Shown here in pieces: positions 8,786 to 17,804 of a stretch of DNA of 64,000 nt. Made by a program: the position numbers and the translations under genes. The first letter of the stretch is position 1, and each line of letters begins with the position of its first letter. The stretch covers positions 5,001 to 69,000 of the forward strand of contig NZ_FXDJ01000008.1 in assembly GCF_900178525.1 (NCBI RefSeq), read 5' to 3'. Source of the stretch: Massilibacteroides vaginae. GTDB taxonomy: Bacteria > Bacteroidota > Bacteroidia > Bacteroidales > Tannerellaceae. The notes beneath the pieces are model-generated. The model had not been told where the DNA came from. It worked only from the letters and a program-made list of their open reading frames with translations, and made no database searches.

Positions 8786-10210
8786 TTATTCAATTGTAAC
8801 AGATAGCTCTGTCCGAATAGTCGGACGGATCACTATCTCTGATGCTGTTTTTCCTCTGCGTGTATTAAAAGTAAAGGCGTTTGTTCCTGAACTATTAATG
8901 TAAGGCGCATAGTAAAACAAATAAGAAAATGCCGCTATATCTTTTGCCTTTTTTACTGCGTCTGCTACCTTGGTATATTTAAATCTGTCCCAGTACATGC
9001 AGCGTGTAAAGCCATTGGCATCGGTAAAACGAGTGCTCGGATCGCGAAATTTCATAGTTGATGTAATGAAACTCTTATAAGCCGAGGTTGCTTCTTCGGC
9101 AGTTACATTTACCGAATTACCTTCGATTCTTTCGATTATATCATTTGTACGGATTCCGGCTAATGCGGCAGGAGAGTTAGGATCAACTTTCGCCACTAAC
9201 TCCAATCGATTAATGTCATAACTCAATCCGGTATAGTTGTAAGTTCTTTGACTAACCCTGTATTGTACGTTGCGGGTATATTTTACGAAAGGATATTGCA
9301 TACACATCAAAGGGATATGGATGCGGGCATAATCTTCAATTTTATAGTTTTCTTCTAAAAGTTCATTTGCTTCACATTCCCACAACACTCGTCCGGGAAG
9401 ATAGATGTTATCAACTAATTTGAAGCCAAACTGAAGTAAAAACTCTGATTCCGACTCAGCGGATGAACCCGTGATAAACGGAACCTTAACCATTTCGCTT
9501 CTGGTGAAATCGTAACGGTAGTTTTGTTCCTTATCAACAACAATTTTGTTTACACCGCGAAAGTTCGGATTCTTGTCAAAGAAGTAATAAGTACTGATCA
9601 GGATGTCTGGTCCGTAACTGTCATAAGCAAGACCTTTCGCGGTAAGTTCTTTCTTAATGGCTTCATTGATCTGATTTTCCAATTGTTTGTTGTTTTCATC
9701 AATCTCGGCAAAGCCAAATGTGCGGAATTGTTGAAACCCTACGGAATTAGGAGTAACTGTCGTTTTAAAAGGACAGATGAACTTGCGTTCGGAAGTATTC
9801 TCAAGACTAAGCATTGAAAAGGCAGTTGCCAACTGATCTTCAGTGATAGCGTTTCTTCTTTTACATTCCTTACTAACCAGAATCGAATGATCTGTTTTAG
9901 AAAGATTCGATATGTTTAAAACGATTTCCTGTTTATCCGACGGATTTAATAATTGTTGTATTTCTTCCAACGAAAGTCCTAAAAGATCTACTCCGTCAAT
10001 TTTATCAATAATATCGTGTTGTTTCAACCCGGCCAACTCTGCTGAAGAGTAGGGCGATACTTCGGTTACAACCGGAAGCCCCGCTCCCCAATTTATGTTT
10101 TTACTTACTTCAAACGAAAATCCTGAGCGACAAATGATATTCCCTCCGCTTTGAGCAAAGCCAACAAAACAAATAAAAGATAATACTGTTGCTATTAAAC
10201 ACTTTTTCAT
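8786..10210 (-). CDS. Secreted protein with two PDZ domains flanking an unassigned core
   Basis: A 474-residue protein with a signal peptide (about 1-19, ending VGFAQS). A first PDZ-like domain (about 45-110: VTEVSPYSSAELAGLKQHDIIDKIDG) precedes a middle region of about 200 residues that vaguely recalls DUF4136-type lipoproteins (DILISTYYFFDKNP). A second PDZ-like domain follows (about 325-375: VAKVDPNSPAALAGIRTNDIIERIEG). No protease triad is visible, so a scaffolding or sensing role is more likely than HtrA-type proteolysis. It leads the series with mutS2 and corA from a TACCTTTG promoter. I do not recognise the family. Confidence 0.8.
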   Translation of the reverse strand: MKKCLIATVLSFICFVGFAQSGGNIICRSGFSFEVSKNINWGAGLPVVTEVSPYSSAELAGLKQHDIIDKIDGVDLLGLSLEEIQQLLNPSDKQEIVLNISNLSKTDHSILVSKECKRRNAITEDQLATAFSMLSLENTSERKFICPFKTTVTPNSVGFQQFRTFGFAEIDENNKQLENQINEAIKKELTAKGLAYDSYGPDILISTYYFFDKNPNFRGVNKIVVDKEQNYRYDFTRSEMVKVPFITGSSAESESEFLLQFGFKLVDNIYLPGRVLWECEANELLEENYKIEDYARIHIPLMCMQYPFVKYTRNVQYRVSQRTYNYTGLSYDINRLELVAKVDPNSPAALAGIRTNDIIERIEGNSVNVTAEEATSAYKSFITSTMKFRDPSTRFTDANGFTRCMYWDRFKYTKVADAVKKAKDIAAFSYLFYYAPYINSSGTNAFTFNTRRGKTASEIVIRPTIRTELSVTIE

Positions 10211-10250
10211 ACCTATTTATATCTTATATCACGTGATTAAAATGTATAGA

Positions 10251-10258
10251 CAAAGGTA
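10251..10258 (-). promoter_or_regulatory. -7 box (TACCTTTG) of the PDZ gene
   Basis: On the minus strand TACCTTTG fits TAnnTTTG and lies 40 bp upstream of the PDZ gene start. The leader contains a perfect 10-bp palindrome ATCACGTGAT at 10228-10237. The rest of the divergent region up to grpE (10419) holds only a weak hairpin (TATAGAT/ATCTATA) and a near-consensus CATATTTG that may serve grpE. Confidence 0.6.
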
Positions 10259-10418
10259 TAGATTATTTTTTTATCTATATAGTAGACTTGGCAGCATATT
10301 TGCTATACATCTGATGGATACTGCACACTTTAGACTTTGGAATATCAATGATTTAGATTGCCATAACAGGTCTTTAGTGCGTTAATCGTATGATAATTAA
10401 GGAACAATATATAGATTT

Positions 10419-11003
10419 ATGATGGATATGGAGCATAATGAAACTAATAAATCCCAGGGAACAACAAATCCCGAGGGTATCGATGAAGTGACAAATTTAC
10501 AGAACGAACAGACAGAACAGGTAGAAGAAACAGTTCAATCTGACATTATGACTGATGATATTGACGCCCTGAAAACAAAATATGATGAATTAAACAACTC
10601 ACATCTGCGGTTGATGGCCGAGTTTGACAACTATCGTAAGCGTACATTGCGAGAAAAAGCCGATCTGATTAAGAACGGTGGTGAGTCTGCTTTAACAGCT
10701 ATTCTTCCCGTGATTGATGATTTCGAAAGAGCCTTGCAAAATGTTCGTATGGCAGAAGATGTGCAAGCCGTTGCTGAAGGCGTTGAGTTGATTTATACAA
10801 AGTTCATGGCTTATCTGTCTCAGCAAGGGGTAAAGCCTATCGAGGCTACCGGATTGCAGTTTGATACCGAATTGTTTGATGCGGTAGCTACGATTCCGGC
10901 TCCGGAAGAAAAACAGAAAGGGAAAGTAATTGATTGTGTGCAGACTGGTTATACCTTATTTGATAAGGTGATTCGTCACGCCAAAGTAGTCGTAGGAGAA
11001 TAA
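10419..11003 (+). CDS. grpE: Nucleotide exchange factor GrpE
   Basis: Co-chaperone that releases ADP from DnaK. The 194-residue protein has an acidic, low-complexity N-terminus, then the GrpE helix (DALKTKYDELNNSHLRLMAEFDNYRKRT), the conserved ILPVIDDFERAL and GVELIYTKFMAYLSQQGVKPI, and the C-terminal beta domain ending GYTLFDKVIRHAKVVVGE. ATG 10428 is an alternative start. dnaJ follows 15 bp later, while dnaK and hrcA are not adjacent. No CIRCE element is visible upstream. Confidence 0.96.
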   Translation: MMDMEHNETNKSQGTTNPEGIDEVTNLQNEQTEQVEETVQSDIMTDDIDALKTKYDELNNSHLRLMAEFDNYRKRTLREKADLIKNGGESALTAILPVIDDFERALQNVRMAEDVQAVAEGVELIYTKFMAYLSQQGVKPIEATGLQFDTELFDAVATIPAPEEKQKGKVIDCVQTGYTLFDKVIRHAKVVVGE

Positions 11004-11018
11004 TAACAGATACGAAAG

Positions 11019-12176
11019 ATGGCTAAAAGAGATTATTATGAAGTGTTGGGTGTTGAAAAAAACGCATCAGCCGACGATATAAAGAAAGCATATAGAAAGA
11101 AAGCGATTCAGTTTCATCCGGACAAAAATCCGGGAGATAAAGAAGCCGAAGAAAAGTTTAAAGAGGCAGCTGAAGCTTATGATGTTCTAAGTGATGCCCA
11201 GAAACGTCAGCGTTATGATCAGTTTGGTCATGCCGGTGTAGGAGGTGCTTCTCAACAAGGCGGAGGCTTTGGAGGAGGTATGTCTATGGATGATATATTC
11301 TCTCAATTTGGAGATATATTCGGTGGTCATTTTGGCGGCTTCGGTGGATTCGGCGGTTTTGGCGGTTCATCCAGAGGCCAGCGTGTGAACAGAGGGTCTG
11401 ATCTTCGCGTCAAAGTTAAGCTCAATCTGAAAGATGTAGCCAACGGTGTAGAGAAAAAGATAAAAGTAAAGAAAGACGTTCAATGCAAAACCTGCAACGG
11501 AAGCGGAGCTGAAGGTAGTGATGGCTTAAAAAACTGTGATACTTGTCGTGGCTCCGGTTATGTAACCAGAGTTGCCAACACAATCTTAGGACAAATGCAA
11601 ACGCAATCTACCTGCCCCACCTGCCATGGTGAAGGAAAGGTAGTAGTCAATAAATGTAAAGCATGTCATGGTGAAGGTGTAGTAAAAGACGAAGAGATTA
11701 TTACATTAAATATCCCGGCCGGAGTAGCAGATGGAATGCAGCTTTCAATGAGTGGCAGAGGTAATGCTGCCCGTCATGGAGGTGTAAACGGAGATCTTTT
11801 GATTCTAATAGAAGAAGAACAACATCCCGAATTGATACGTGATGAAAATGATTTACTTTACAATCTATTACTTACAGTTCCTCAGGCAGCTTTAGGTACT
11901 ACGGTTGATGTTCCAACTGTTGATGGAAAAGCAAAAGTGAAAATCGATCCGGGAACACAGCCCGGTAAAGTGCTTCGTTTACGAAATAAAGGTCTACCTT
12001 CCATTAATCGCTATGGAACAGGAGATTTATTAGTAAATGTAAGTGTATACATACCCGAAAGTCTTTCTGCATCAGAGAAAGAAGTATTGACAGGAATGGA
12101 TAATTCGCCAAATTTTCAACCAAATAAAAGTGTAAAAGAAAAGATATTTACCCGATTTAGGAACATGTTTGATTAA
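11019..12176 (+). CDS. dnaJ: Chaperone protein DnaJ
   Basis: Full-length type I J-protein, 385 residues. The J domain (1-70) has the DnaK-activating HPD at 33-35. A Gly/Phe-rich linker (about 75-125) precedes the zinc-binding domain with four CxxCxGxG repeats ([32 protein letters not shown]) and the C-terminal substrate-binding domains. It delivers unfolded proteins to DnaK and stimulates its ATPase. It is co-transcribed with grpE, and a terminator hairpin lies about 115 bp downstream. Confidence 0.97.
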   Translation: MAKRDYYEVLGVEKNASADDIKKAYRKKAIQFHPDKNPGDKEAEEKFKEAAEAYDVLSDAQKRQRYDQFGHAGVGGASQQGGGFGGGMSMDDIFSQFGDIFGGHFGGFGGFGGFGGSSRGQRVNRGSDLRVKVKLNLKDVANGVEKKIKVKKDVQCKTCNGSGAEGSDGLKNCDTCRGSGYVTRVANTILGQMQTQSTCPTCHGEGKVVVNKCKACHGEGVVKDEEIITLNIPAGVADGMQLSMSGRGNAARHGGVNGDLLILIEEEQHPELIRDENDLLYNLLLTVPQAALGTTVDVPTVDGKAKVKIDPGTQPGKVLRLRNKGLPSINRYGTGDLLVNVSVYIPESLSASEKEVLTGMDNSPNFQPNKSVKEKIFTRFRNMFD

Positions 12177-12190
12177 ATAATGTTAATACG

Positions 12191-12246
12191 ATGCAAATAT
12201 ATGCCGGATAGTAGTGTTTTATAACATAAAAGCAATATATTTGCAT
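12191..12246. repeat. 12-bp perfect inverted repeat downstream of dnaJ
   Basis: ATGCAAATATAT (12191-12202) and ATATATTTGCAT (12235-12246) are exact inverse copies with a 32-bp spacer. The right arm contains TATATTTG, a -7 promoter match on the + strand. The left arm contains the same match on the - strand, so the arms could be two diverging promoter-like boxes or a binding site. No gene is visible between here and the terminator at 12290. Confidence 0.55.
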
Positions 12247-12289
12247 TGTGTTTTTCATGGTATTAGATTTAAGGTTAACAATGAAGATT

Positions 12290-12315
12290 GGTTGTCGTGA
12301 TGACAACCTTTTTTT
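12290..12315 (+). terminator. Intrinsic terminator downstream of dnaJ
   Basis: Perfect 7-bp stem GGTTGTC/GACAACC with a 5-nt loop and seven T residues. It ends the grpE-dnaJ transcript, or a short transcript starting at the -7-like box at 12237. Confidence 0.8.
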
Positions 12316-12354
12316 GTTTATATACATAGGGATGTTTGTTATCCCTACCAAAAC

Positions 12355-12391
12355 AAAAAAGGCGTCCTTTTATAGGAGGGCGCCTTTTTTT
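12355..12391 (-). terminator. Bidirectional A/T-flanked terminator of the acyl-CoA dehydrogenase gene
   Basis: A-tract, GGCGTCC, short loop, GGAGGGCGCC and T-tract form a GC-rich imperfect hairpin flanked by A and T runs on both sides. It lies 20 bp after the stop of the minus-strand acyl-CoA dehydrogenase gene and can also act on the + strand. A small 7-bp hairpin without a T-run (TAGGGAT/ATCCCTA) precedes it near 12328-12348. Confidence 0.7.
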
Positions 12392-12409
12392 GATATTTAT
12401 TTTGTTTAA

Positions 12410-14113
12410 TCAAGCTTTATAAAAGCCGAGGTCTTCAACGCTGAATTCGTTGATGTAGGATTCTATTTTTTTGATTTCTGCGTGTCCGTAGTTGATGTAA
12501 ACTTCGGCGGAACGGCGGAAACTATCGTCTGCATTCGCATCTTGTAGCAGCAAGTAGCCGAATACGCAATGGGTAGCGCTTTCAACCAAGCGACGAGCGT
12601 GGAAATCCAGGTGTTCGCCGTCTTTTGTTTCTGTGATTGTAGCAACTAACTTTTCGTATGCGTTTGTCATCGCAATTAGTTTCTTTTTCAGGTACTCTAA
12701 CTCCGGTTTGTAGGTCATTGCTTCGTATTCGCGTACTCTGTTCAGGTAAGTGCCTGTGGTGACGTGGCGAATTGCAGCTACAACTTGCAACTGGGTGGTT
12801 CCTTCGTAGATGTTGGTGATGCGGGCATCACGATACAGGCGTTCGCAGGCATAGTCTTTCATAAAACCTGAGCCACCGTGTATCTGAATGGCATCGTACG
12901 CATTCTGATTCGCATACTCCGTTGTGATACCTTTACCCATTGGGGTGAATGCATCGGCCAACTTACCGTAATATTTCATTTCGGTACGTTCTTCCGGAGT
13001 CAGTTTGCGTTCTTTTGAAATATCATCGAGTGCTTTGTACATGTCTACGAAACGTGCTGTTTCATATAGCATGGAGCGGGAAGCGTCTGCTTTCGCACGC
13101 ATTAGTGCTAACATTTCGTATACGGCGGGAAATTCGATGATCGCTTTTCCGAACTGCTTGCGTTCACGGGCATAAGCCAGTCCTTCTCTGCAAGCGGCTT
13201 CACTGATACCGACTGCCTGAGCCATGATCCCCAGACGAGCACCATTCATTAGTCCCATTACATACTTGATCAAGCCTAATTTACGATCTCCGCATAATTC
13301 TGCTTTTGCGTTTTTGTAAACCAACTCACAAGTAGGAGAGCCCTTGATACCCATTTTATTTTCTATACGGCGAACGTTTACGCCTCCGTCACGCTTGTCG
13401 TAAACAAACATGGACAAACCGCGAGCGTCTTTTGTTCCTTCTTCCGAACGGGCCAATACTAAGTGAATGTCTGCATCTCCGTTTGTAATGAAGCGTTTTA
13501 CACCGTTCAAATACCAGCATCCGTCTTTTTCACTGTAAGTTGCTTTCAGCATAACCGCCTGAAGGTCTGAGCCTGCATCCGGTTCGGTTAAGTCCATAGA
13601 CATGGTTTCACCTGCGCAAACACGAGGGATGAAACGTTTATGTTGGTCTTCGTTTCCGAATTCATATAGTGTTTCGGCACAGTCTTGTAATCCCCAAAGG
13701 TTCTCGAAACCTGCGTCAGCACGAGCCACAAGATCAGCAGCCATAATATAAGGTACGATAGGGAAGTTTAGTCCGTTATAGCGGCGAGGCATAGCGATAC
13801 CCATCAGCCCTGCTTTACGAACAGCTTCCAGATTTTGTTGCGTACCCTTCGCGTAAGTTACACGCCCATTTTCAACCGTAGGACCATCGTGGTCAACACT
13901 TTCCGCATTAGGCCAGATTATATCACCACAAATTTCACCTACGATCTCTAACACTTTATCGTAGCTATCCATCGCGTCTTCAAAATCCACCGGTGCATAG
14001 TCGAAGTTGTCTTTGTCCGCATAATTACGCTCCTTCAGCTCCACTATGCGTTTCATCAGGGGATGCTGCAAGTGGTGCTTTAAACTGGGGTTATCTAAAT
14101 AAAAATTAGCCAT
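12410..14113 (-). CDS. Acyl-CoA dehydrogenase family protein
   Basis: A 567-residue FAD enzyme that oxidises an acyl-CoA to the 2-enoyl-CoA and passes electrons to ETF. The FAD-contacting segment MSMDLTEPDAGSDLQAV, the middle beta domain (VKRFITNGDADIHLVLAR) and the C-terminal helical domain (ARERKQFGKAIIEFPAVYEMLA) are clear. The catalytic glutamate is in NIYEGTTQLQVVAAI. The protein is longer than the 380-residue short-chain enzymes, with about 130 extra C-terminal residues, like the larger ACAD families. Its immediate neighbours are etfA (7 bp) and etfB, its electron acceptor. No other beta-oxidation gene is present, so the substrate is unknown. Confidence 0.92.
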   Translation of the reverse strand: MANFYLDNPSLKHHLQHPLMKRIVELKERNYADKDNFDYAPVDFEDAMDSYDKVLEIVGEICGDIIWPNAESVDHDGPTVENGRVTYAKGTQQNLEAVRKAGLMGIAMPRRYNGLNFPIVPYIMAADLVARADAGFENLWGLQDCAETLYEFGNEDQHKRFIPRVCAGETMSMDLTEPDAGSDLQAVMLKATYSEKDGCWYLNGVKRFITNGDADIHLVLARSEEGTKDARGLSMFVYDKRDGGVNVRRIENKMGIKGSPTCELVYKNAKAELCGDRKLGLIKYVMGLMNGARLGIMAQAVGISEAACREGLAYARERKQFGKAIIEFPAVYEMLALMRAKADASRSMLYETARFVDMYKALDDISKERKLTPEERTEMKYYGKLADAFTPMGKGITTEYANQNAYDAIQIHGGSGFMKDYACERLYRDARITNIYEGTTQLQVVAAIRHVTTGTYLNRVREYEAMTYKPELEYLKKKLIAMTNAYEKLVATITETKDGEHLDFHARRLVESATHCVFGYLLLQDANADDSFRRSAEVYINYGHAEIKKIESYINEFSVEDLGFYKA

Positions 14114-14120
14114 ATCTTGT

Positions 14121-15140
14121 TTACTTCGTATTCTGTTTGTAATATTTAATCATCTTCGGGATTACTTCTTCAACTGTACCGGTGATTACATAATCAGCGA
14201 TTGTGTTGATGGGAGCAGCCGGATCGTTATTTACGGAAATAATGATCGAGCTTTCCTGCATACCCGCGATGTGTTGAATTTGCCCGGAGATACCGCAGGC
14301 AATGTAGAGTTTCGGACGTACGGTTACTCCCGTTTGTCCGATCTGACGGTCGTGCTCGCAGAATCCGGCATCCACAGCCGCGCGCGAAGCACCTACTTCA
14401 CCACCGATAACAGCAGCCAGATCATGGAGTAATTTGAAGTTTTCTTTTGAACCTACACCATAGCCTCCTCCAATAATAATTGGTGAACCTTTAATGTTTG
14501 TTTTGCTTTTTTCGATGTGTCGCTCTATTACTTTTACGACAAAATCCGTGTCGTTTACAAACTTAGAAACATCGTATGTTTTTGTTTCTCCTTTATAAGC
14601 CGGATCAACAATTTCTTTCTTCATCACACCTTCACGAACCGTGGCCATTTGCGGACGACAATCCGGGTTAATAATTGTTGCTACAATATTACCTCCGAAG
14701 GCAGGACGTATTTGATAAAGCAGATTTTCGTATATTTTATTTTCTTTTCTTTCTTCGTGATTACCGATCTCAAGAGAGGTGCAATCGGCCGTCAGACCGC
14801 TACCCAAAGCAGAAGATACACGAGGCCCCAGGTCACGACCAATGCTGGTTGCTCCCATAAAGGCAATCTGAGGTTGCTCTTCCTTAAACAAGTTGACAAG
14901 CACCGATGTGTGCGGAAGAGAGGTGTAAGGAAACAAACGGGCATCATCAAAAACATGAAGTACATCTACTCCGTAAGGAAATACCTGTTTACCTACGCTT
15001 TCCAACTTATGGCCTGCGGCAACAGCTTCAAGTTTGCATCCCAACGTGTTTGCCAGAGAGCGGCCTTTGGTTAATAATTCAAGACTGACATCAGCTACAA
15101 TACCGTCTTCAATTTCACAATATACAAATATGTTATTCAT
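14121..15140 (-). CDS. etfA: Electron transfer flavoprotein subunit alpha
   Basis: The 339-residue FAD-binding subunit of ETF. The C-terminal FAD domain carries GASRAAVDAGFCEHDRQIGQTG, YIACGISGQIQHIAGM and IISVNNDPAAPI, the standard ETF-alpha signatures. The N-terminal domain pairs with ETF-beta. It accepts electrons from the adjacent acyl-CoA dehydrogenase. It lies between etfB (36 bp upstream) and the dehydrogenase (7 bp downstream). Whether this ETF bifurcates electrons to ferredoxin cannot be decided here. Confidence 0.96.
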   Translation of the reverse strand: MNNIFVYCEIEDGIVADVSLELLTKGRSLANTLGCKLEAVAAGHKLESVGKQVFPYGVDVLHVFDDARLFPYTSLPHTSVLVNLFKEEQPQIAFMGATSIGRDLGPRVSSALGSGLTADCTSLEIGNHEERKENKIYENLLYQIRPAFGGNIVATIINPDCRPQMATVREGVMKKEIVDPAYKGETKTYDVSKFVNDTDFVVKVIERHIEKSKTNIKGSPIIIGGGYGVGSKENFKLLHDLAAVIGGEVGASRAAVDAGFCEHDRQIGQTGVTVRPKLYIACGISGQIQHIAGMQESSIIISVNNDPAAPINTIADYVITGTVEEVIPKMIKYYKQNTK

Positions 15141-15176
15141 AATTTTTCGTACTTAATGATTAGTAGTCTCCGGTGT

Positions 15177-16049
15177 TTATCCGATGGTGTGATTAGCGAT
15201 AAGTTCTTTCATCAACTCATCAATTGCTCCGTCTGTAGGCAGTAAAGTTTTGCTTTCTTTTGCCTGGAATATCACATTCTCAATACGTTTAACCTTCGTA
15301 GGAGAACCTGAAAGACCACATTGTTTTACGTCTGCGTTTACATCCGCTACGCTCCATTCCTGTAAATTAAGGTAGGGGCGGGTACTGAATAGTTCCAGAT
15401 AATCGGCAGTGGCTTCCTGCTTTTCCGTAACCGTTTTCGCATGTTTATATTTTTGAACCAGTTTGGCATTTCTCGGGCGACAATCAGGTGCAGAACCATT
15501 TACCGTAACTACAATCGGCAGCGGTGCTTCAACTATTTCGATACCCCTTTCCAAACGTCTTTTTACCGTTACTTTACCATCTTTCACATTGAAGATGTCT
15601 TCTGCATAGGTTACCTGATTCAAACCCAGTTTTTCTGCAACCTGAGGTCCTACCTGAGCCGTATCCCCATCAATAGCCTGACGGCCGCAAAGTATAATAT
15701 CATACTCCTTTATCTTACGGATGGCCATGGATAACGCATAAGAAGTAGCCAACGTGTCGGCTCCAGCAAAGGCGCGGTCGGTCAATAAAAAACCGCCGTC
15801 GGCACCACGATATAAACCTTCGCGGATGATTTCGGCGGCACGTCCCGGTCCCATGGTTAGTAAAGTTACTGTTGCGCCCGGGTGAGCGTCTTTTAGCCGG
15901 AGAGCCTGCTCCAAAGCATTCAGATCTTCCGGGTTAAAGATAGCGGGAAGTGCTGCACGGTTAACTGTACCGTCGGCTTTCATCGCGTCTTTTCCTACAT
16001 TCCGAGTGTCCGGAACTTGTTTCGCTAAAACAATAATTCTTAAACTCAT
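15177..16049 (-). CDS. etfB: Electron transfer flavoprotein subunit beta
   Basis: A 290-residue partner of EtfA. It opens with the family's IIVLAKQVPDT. It contains LNALEQALRLKD, LTMGPGRAAEIIREGLYRGADGGFLLTD, the nucleotide-binding ILCGRQAIDGDTAQVGPQVAEKLG and the ETF-beta signature region VKRRLERGIEIVEAPLPIVVTV. It is the first gene of the etfB-etfA-acyl-CoA dehydrogenase operon and has its own TACATTTG promoter. Confidence 0.96.
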   Translation of the reverse strand: MSLRIIVLAKQVPDTRNVGKDAMKADGTVNRAALPAIFNPEDLNALEQALRLKDAHPGATVTLLTMGPGRAAEIIREGLYRGADGGFLLTDRAFAGADTLATSYALSMAIRKIKEYDIILCGRQAIDGDTAQVGPQVAEKLGLNQVTYAEDIFNVKDGKVTVKRRLERGIEIVEAPLPIVVTVNGSAPDCRPRNAKLVQKYKHAKTVTEKQEATADYLELFSTRPYLNLQEWSVADVNADVKQCGLSGSPTKVKRIENVIFQAKESKTLLPTDGAIDELMKELIANHTIG

Positions 16050-16105
16050 ATAACTGTGATATTAGATTTTATCCATTTAAAATGGTGTCTATAATTCATA
16101 AACTG

Positions 16106-16113
16106 CAAATGTA
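16106..16113 (-). promoter_or_regulatory. -7 box (TACATTTG) of the etf operon
   Basis: TACATTTG on the minus strand is 57 bp upstream of etfB, matching TAnnTTTG; no convincing -33 element is seen. Between this box and array B (16114-16317) I see no gene or clear structure. Confidence 0.6.
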
Positions 16114-16317
16114 ATCAAACATTCAATAAGTCGAGTACTTTTAATGTGGAAACCTGCACATTCTACCCATTAATGAGCAGGCTTCGTTTTGTCCATATTT
16201 CTTGTTTAGAATCAGAGAGAAAGAGGAAAATCAAGCAGAAAATCAGGTTGAATTAAATTGGAGAACAAATAAATTAACAATTCAAATTTACCCCTAAAGC
16301 AGAGGCGTTTTTTTATA

Positions 16318-16389
16318 ATACTATCTTTTTAAAAAGATATCCTTTATTTTTCAGAATATAAAGGATATTTTCGGCAAAATAACCTTTAT
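16318..16389. repeat. Array B: boxes at exact 21-bp spacing, middle box flipped
   Basis: On the + strand: ATATCCTTTAT (16337-16347), flipped ATAAAGGATAT (16358-16368) and ATAACCTTTAT (16379-16389), starts exactly 21 bp apart. One period further left, ATACTAT (16318-16324) sits in register and matches a box of arrays D and E. The first two 11-mers form a perfect hairpin with a 10-nt loop. The array lies in the 553-bp gap between the 3' end of uxuA and the etf promoter. Confidence 0.83.
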
Positions 16390-16540
16390 GTTTTTCGGTG
16401 TATCTAATGAGTTGATTGTCAGCGGTGTATTGGAATCTTCAAAAACGGAAGATTTCCCCCTGTTTTTAACTTAAAAAATGAAAAACCGTTGTTGCTAACC
16501 GCCTATTCCGTTCAATGCTGAAACACCGATATTTTTCGCG

Positions 16541-16579
16541 TAAAAAAAGCCGTTACTGTATAGTTGCAAACAGTAACGG
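16541..16579 (-). terminator. Intrinsic terminator of the uxuA operon
   Basis: Perfect 11-bp stem GCCGTTACTGT/ACAGTAACGGC with a 10-nt loop. On the minus strand it is followed by seven T residues, and it lies 24 bp after the uxuA stop. Confidence 0.9.
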
Positions 16580-16602
16580 CTGTAAAAAAGATTTCCCTTA
16601 AC

Positions 16603-17778
16603 TTATTTGTTTCCTATGGAACGGGCAATACCCATTTCCAGTCCTCTTAGTTCGGCTAATCCGCGTAGGCGACCGATGCAGGAATAGCCCGGATTGGTTT
16701 TTTTCTTTAAATCATCAATCATCTGATGCCCGTGATCCGGACGGATAGCGATGGATTTTCCACGCCTTTGTTGAAGTTCGAACAACGCTTTCATTACGCC
16801 GTATATATCAACATCACCTTCCAGATGGTTTGCTTCAAAGAAGTTTCCTTCTTCATCGCGCTGCGTGCTGCGTAAATGTACAAAGTCAACGCGGTCTCCG
16901 AATCGTTCCATCATACCTGCCAGATCGTTGTCGCTACGAACGCCAAACGATCCTGTGCAAAGACACAAACCGTTGCTTTCGTTCGGTATTTCCTTAATCA
17001 AATTAATGAAATCCTGTTCGGTGCTTAATATTCTTGGAAGTCCGAGGATGGGGTAGGGAGGGTCGTCCGGATGGATCACCATTCTTACACCCGCTTGGTC
17101 TGCTACCGGAGCAATTTCACGAAGGAAATAAATGAGATTGGCGCGAAGCTTCTCTTTATCAATATCTTTATATCGTTCTAATTCGGCACGAAACTGATCA
17201 ATCGTAAAGCTTTCTTCAGAACCCGGTAGTCCGGCAATCATATTGCGGGTGAGGGTGTGCTTTTCTTCATCGCTCATGGCTTCAAAACGAGCTTTTGCTT
17301 TTGCTTTATCTGCCGCTGAATATTCTTGTTCGGCAGCCGGGCGTTGCAATATATAAAGATCAAATGCCATAAATGCCGCGCGCTCAAAACGCAATGCTTT
17401 AGAACCATCGGGCAAGGTATACGCCAGATCGGTACGCGTCCAGTCTAATACGGGCATGAAATTATAGGTTACAATATTGATTCCCAACGCGCCCAGATTA
17501 CGAATAGATTGCTTATAGTTTTCGATATATTTCTGGAAATTTCCGGTTTGCGTTTTAATGTGTTCGTGTACGGGTACACTCTCTACCACACTCCATTTTA
17601 AACCTACAGCTTCGATCATTTCTTTTCTTTTCTCGATCTCATCCAGGGGCCATACTTCACCGTTTGGAATGTGGTGAAGTGCCGTTACAATACCGGTTGC
17701 TCCCGCCTGGCGGACATCCCATAGGCTGACAGGGTCGTTCGGACCATACCATCGCCATGTTTGCTCACATAAATACAT
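16603..17778 (-). CDS. uxuA: Mannonate dehydratase
   Basis: The 391-residue enzyme dehydrates D-mannonate to 2-keto-3-deoxygluconate in glucuronate breakdown. It matches the UxuA TIM-barrel family: [34 protein letters not shown] at the start, [60 protein letters not shown] and the C-terminal [10 protein letters not shown]. It is the last gene after the LacI-type regulator and the SDR enzyme, with a strong terminator behind it. uxaC and the KDG kinase and aldolase genes are not in the window. Confidence 0.95.
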   Translation of the reverse strand: MYLCEQTWRWYGPNDPVSLWDVRQAGATGIVTALHHIPNGEVWPLDEIEKRKEMIEAVGLKWSVVESVPVHEHIKTQTGNFQKYIENYKQSIRNLGALGINIVTYNFMPVLDWTRTDLAYTLPDGSKALRFERAAFMAFDLYILQRPAAEQEYSAADKAKAKARFEAMSDEEKHTLTRNMIAGLPGSEESFTIDQFRAELERYKDIDKEKLRANLIYFLREIAPVADQAGVRMVIHPDDPPYPILGLPRILSTEQDFINLIKEIPNESNGLCLCTGSFGVRSDNDLAGMMERFGDRVDFVHLRSTQRDEEGNFFEANHLEGDVDIYGVMKALFELQQRRGKSIAIRPDHGHQMIDDLKKKTNPGYSCIGRLRGLAELRGLEMGIARSIGNK

Positions 17779-17804
17779 AGTCTCCGATTTTTAAAAGTTC
17801 ATAT

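Noticed and set aside
12281-12330. Short ORF MKIGCRDDN... after dnaJ
   Set aside because: It lies inside a terminator hairpin and has no support from spacing or family.
12410-16049. Butyryl-CoA bifurcating complex operon
   Set aside because: No thiolase, crotonase or hydroxybutyryl-CoA dehydrogenase gene accompanies etfAB, and the dehydrogenase is of a longer class.
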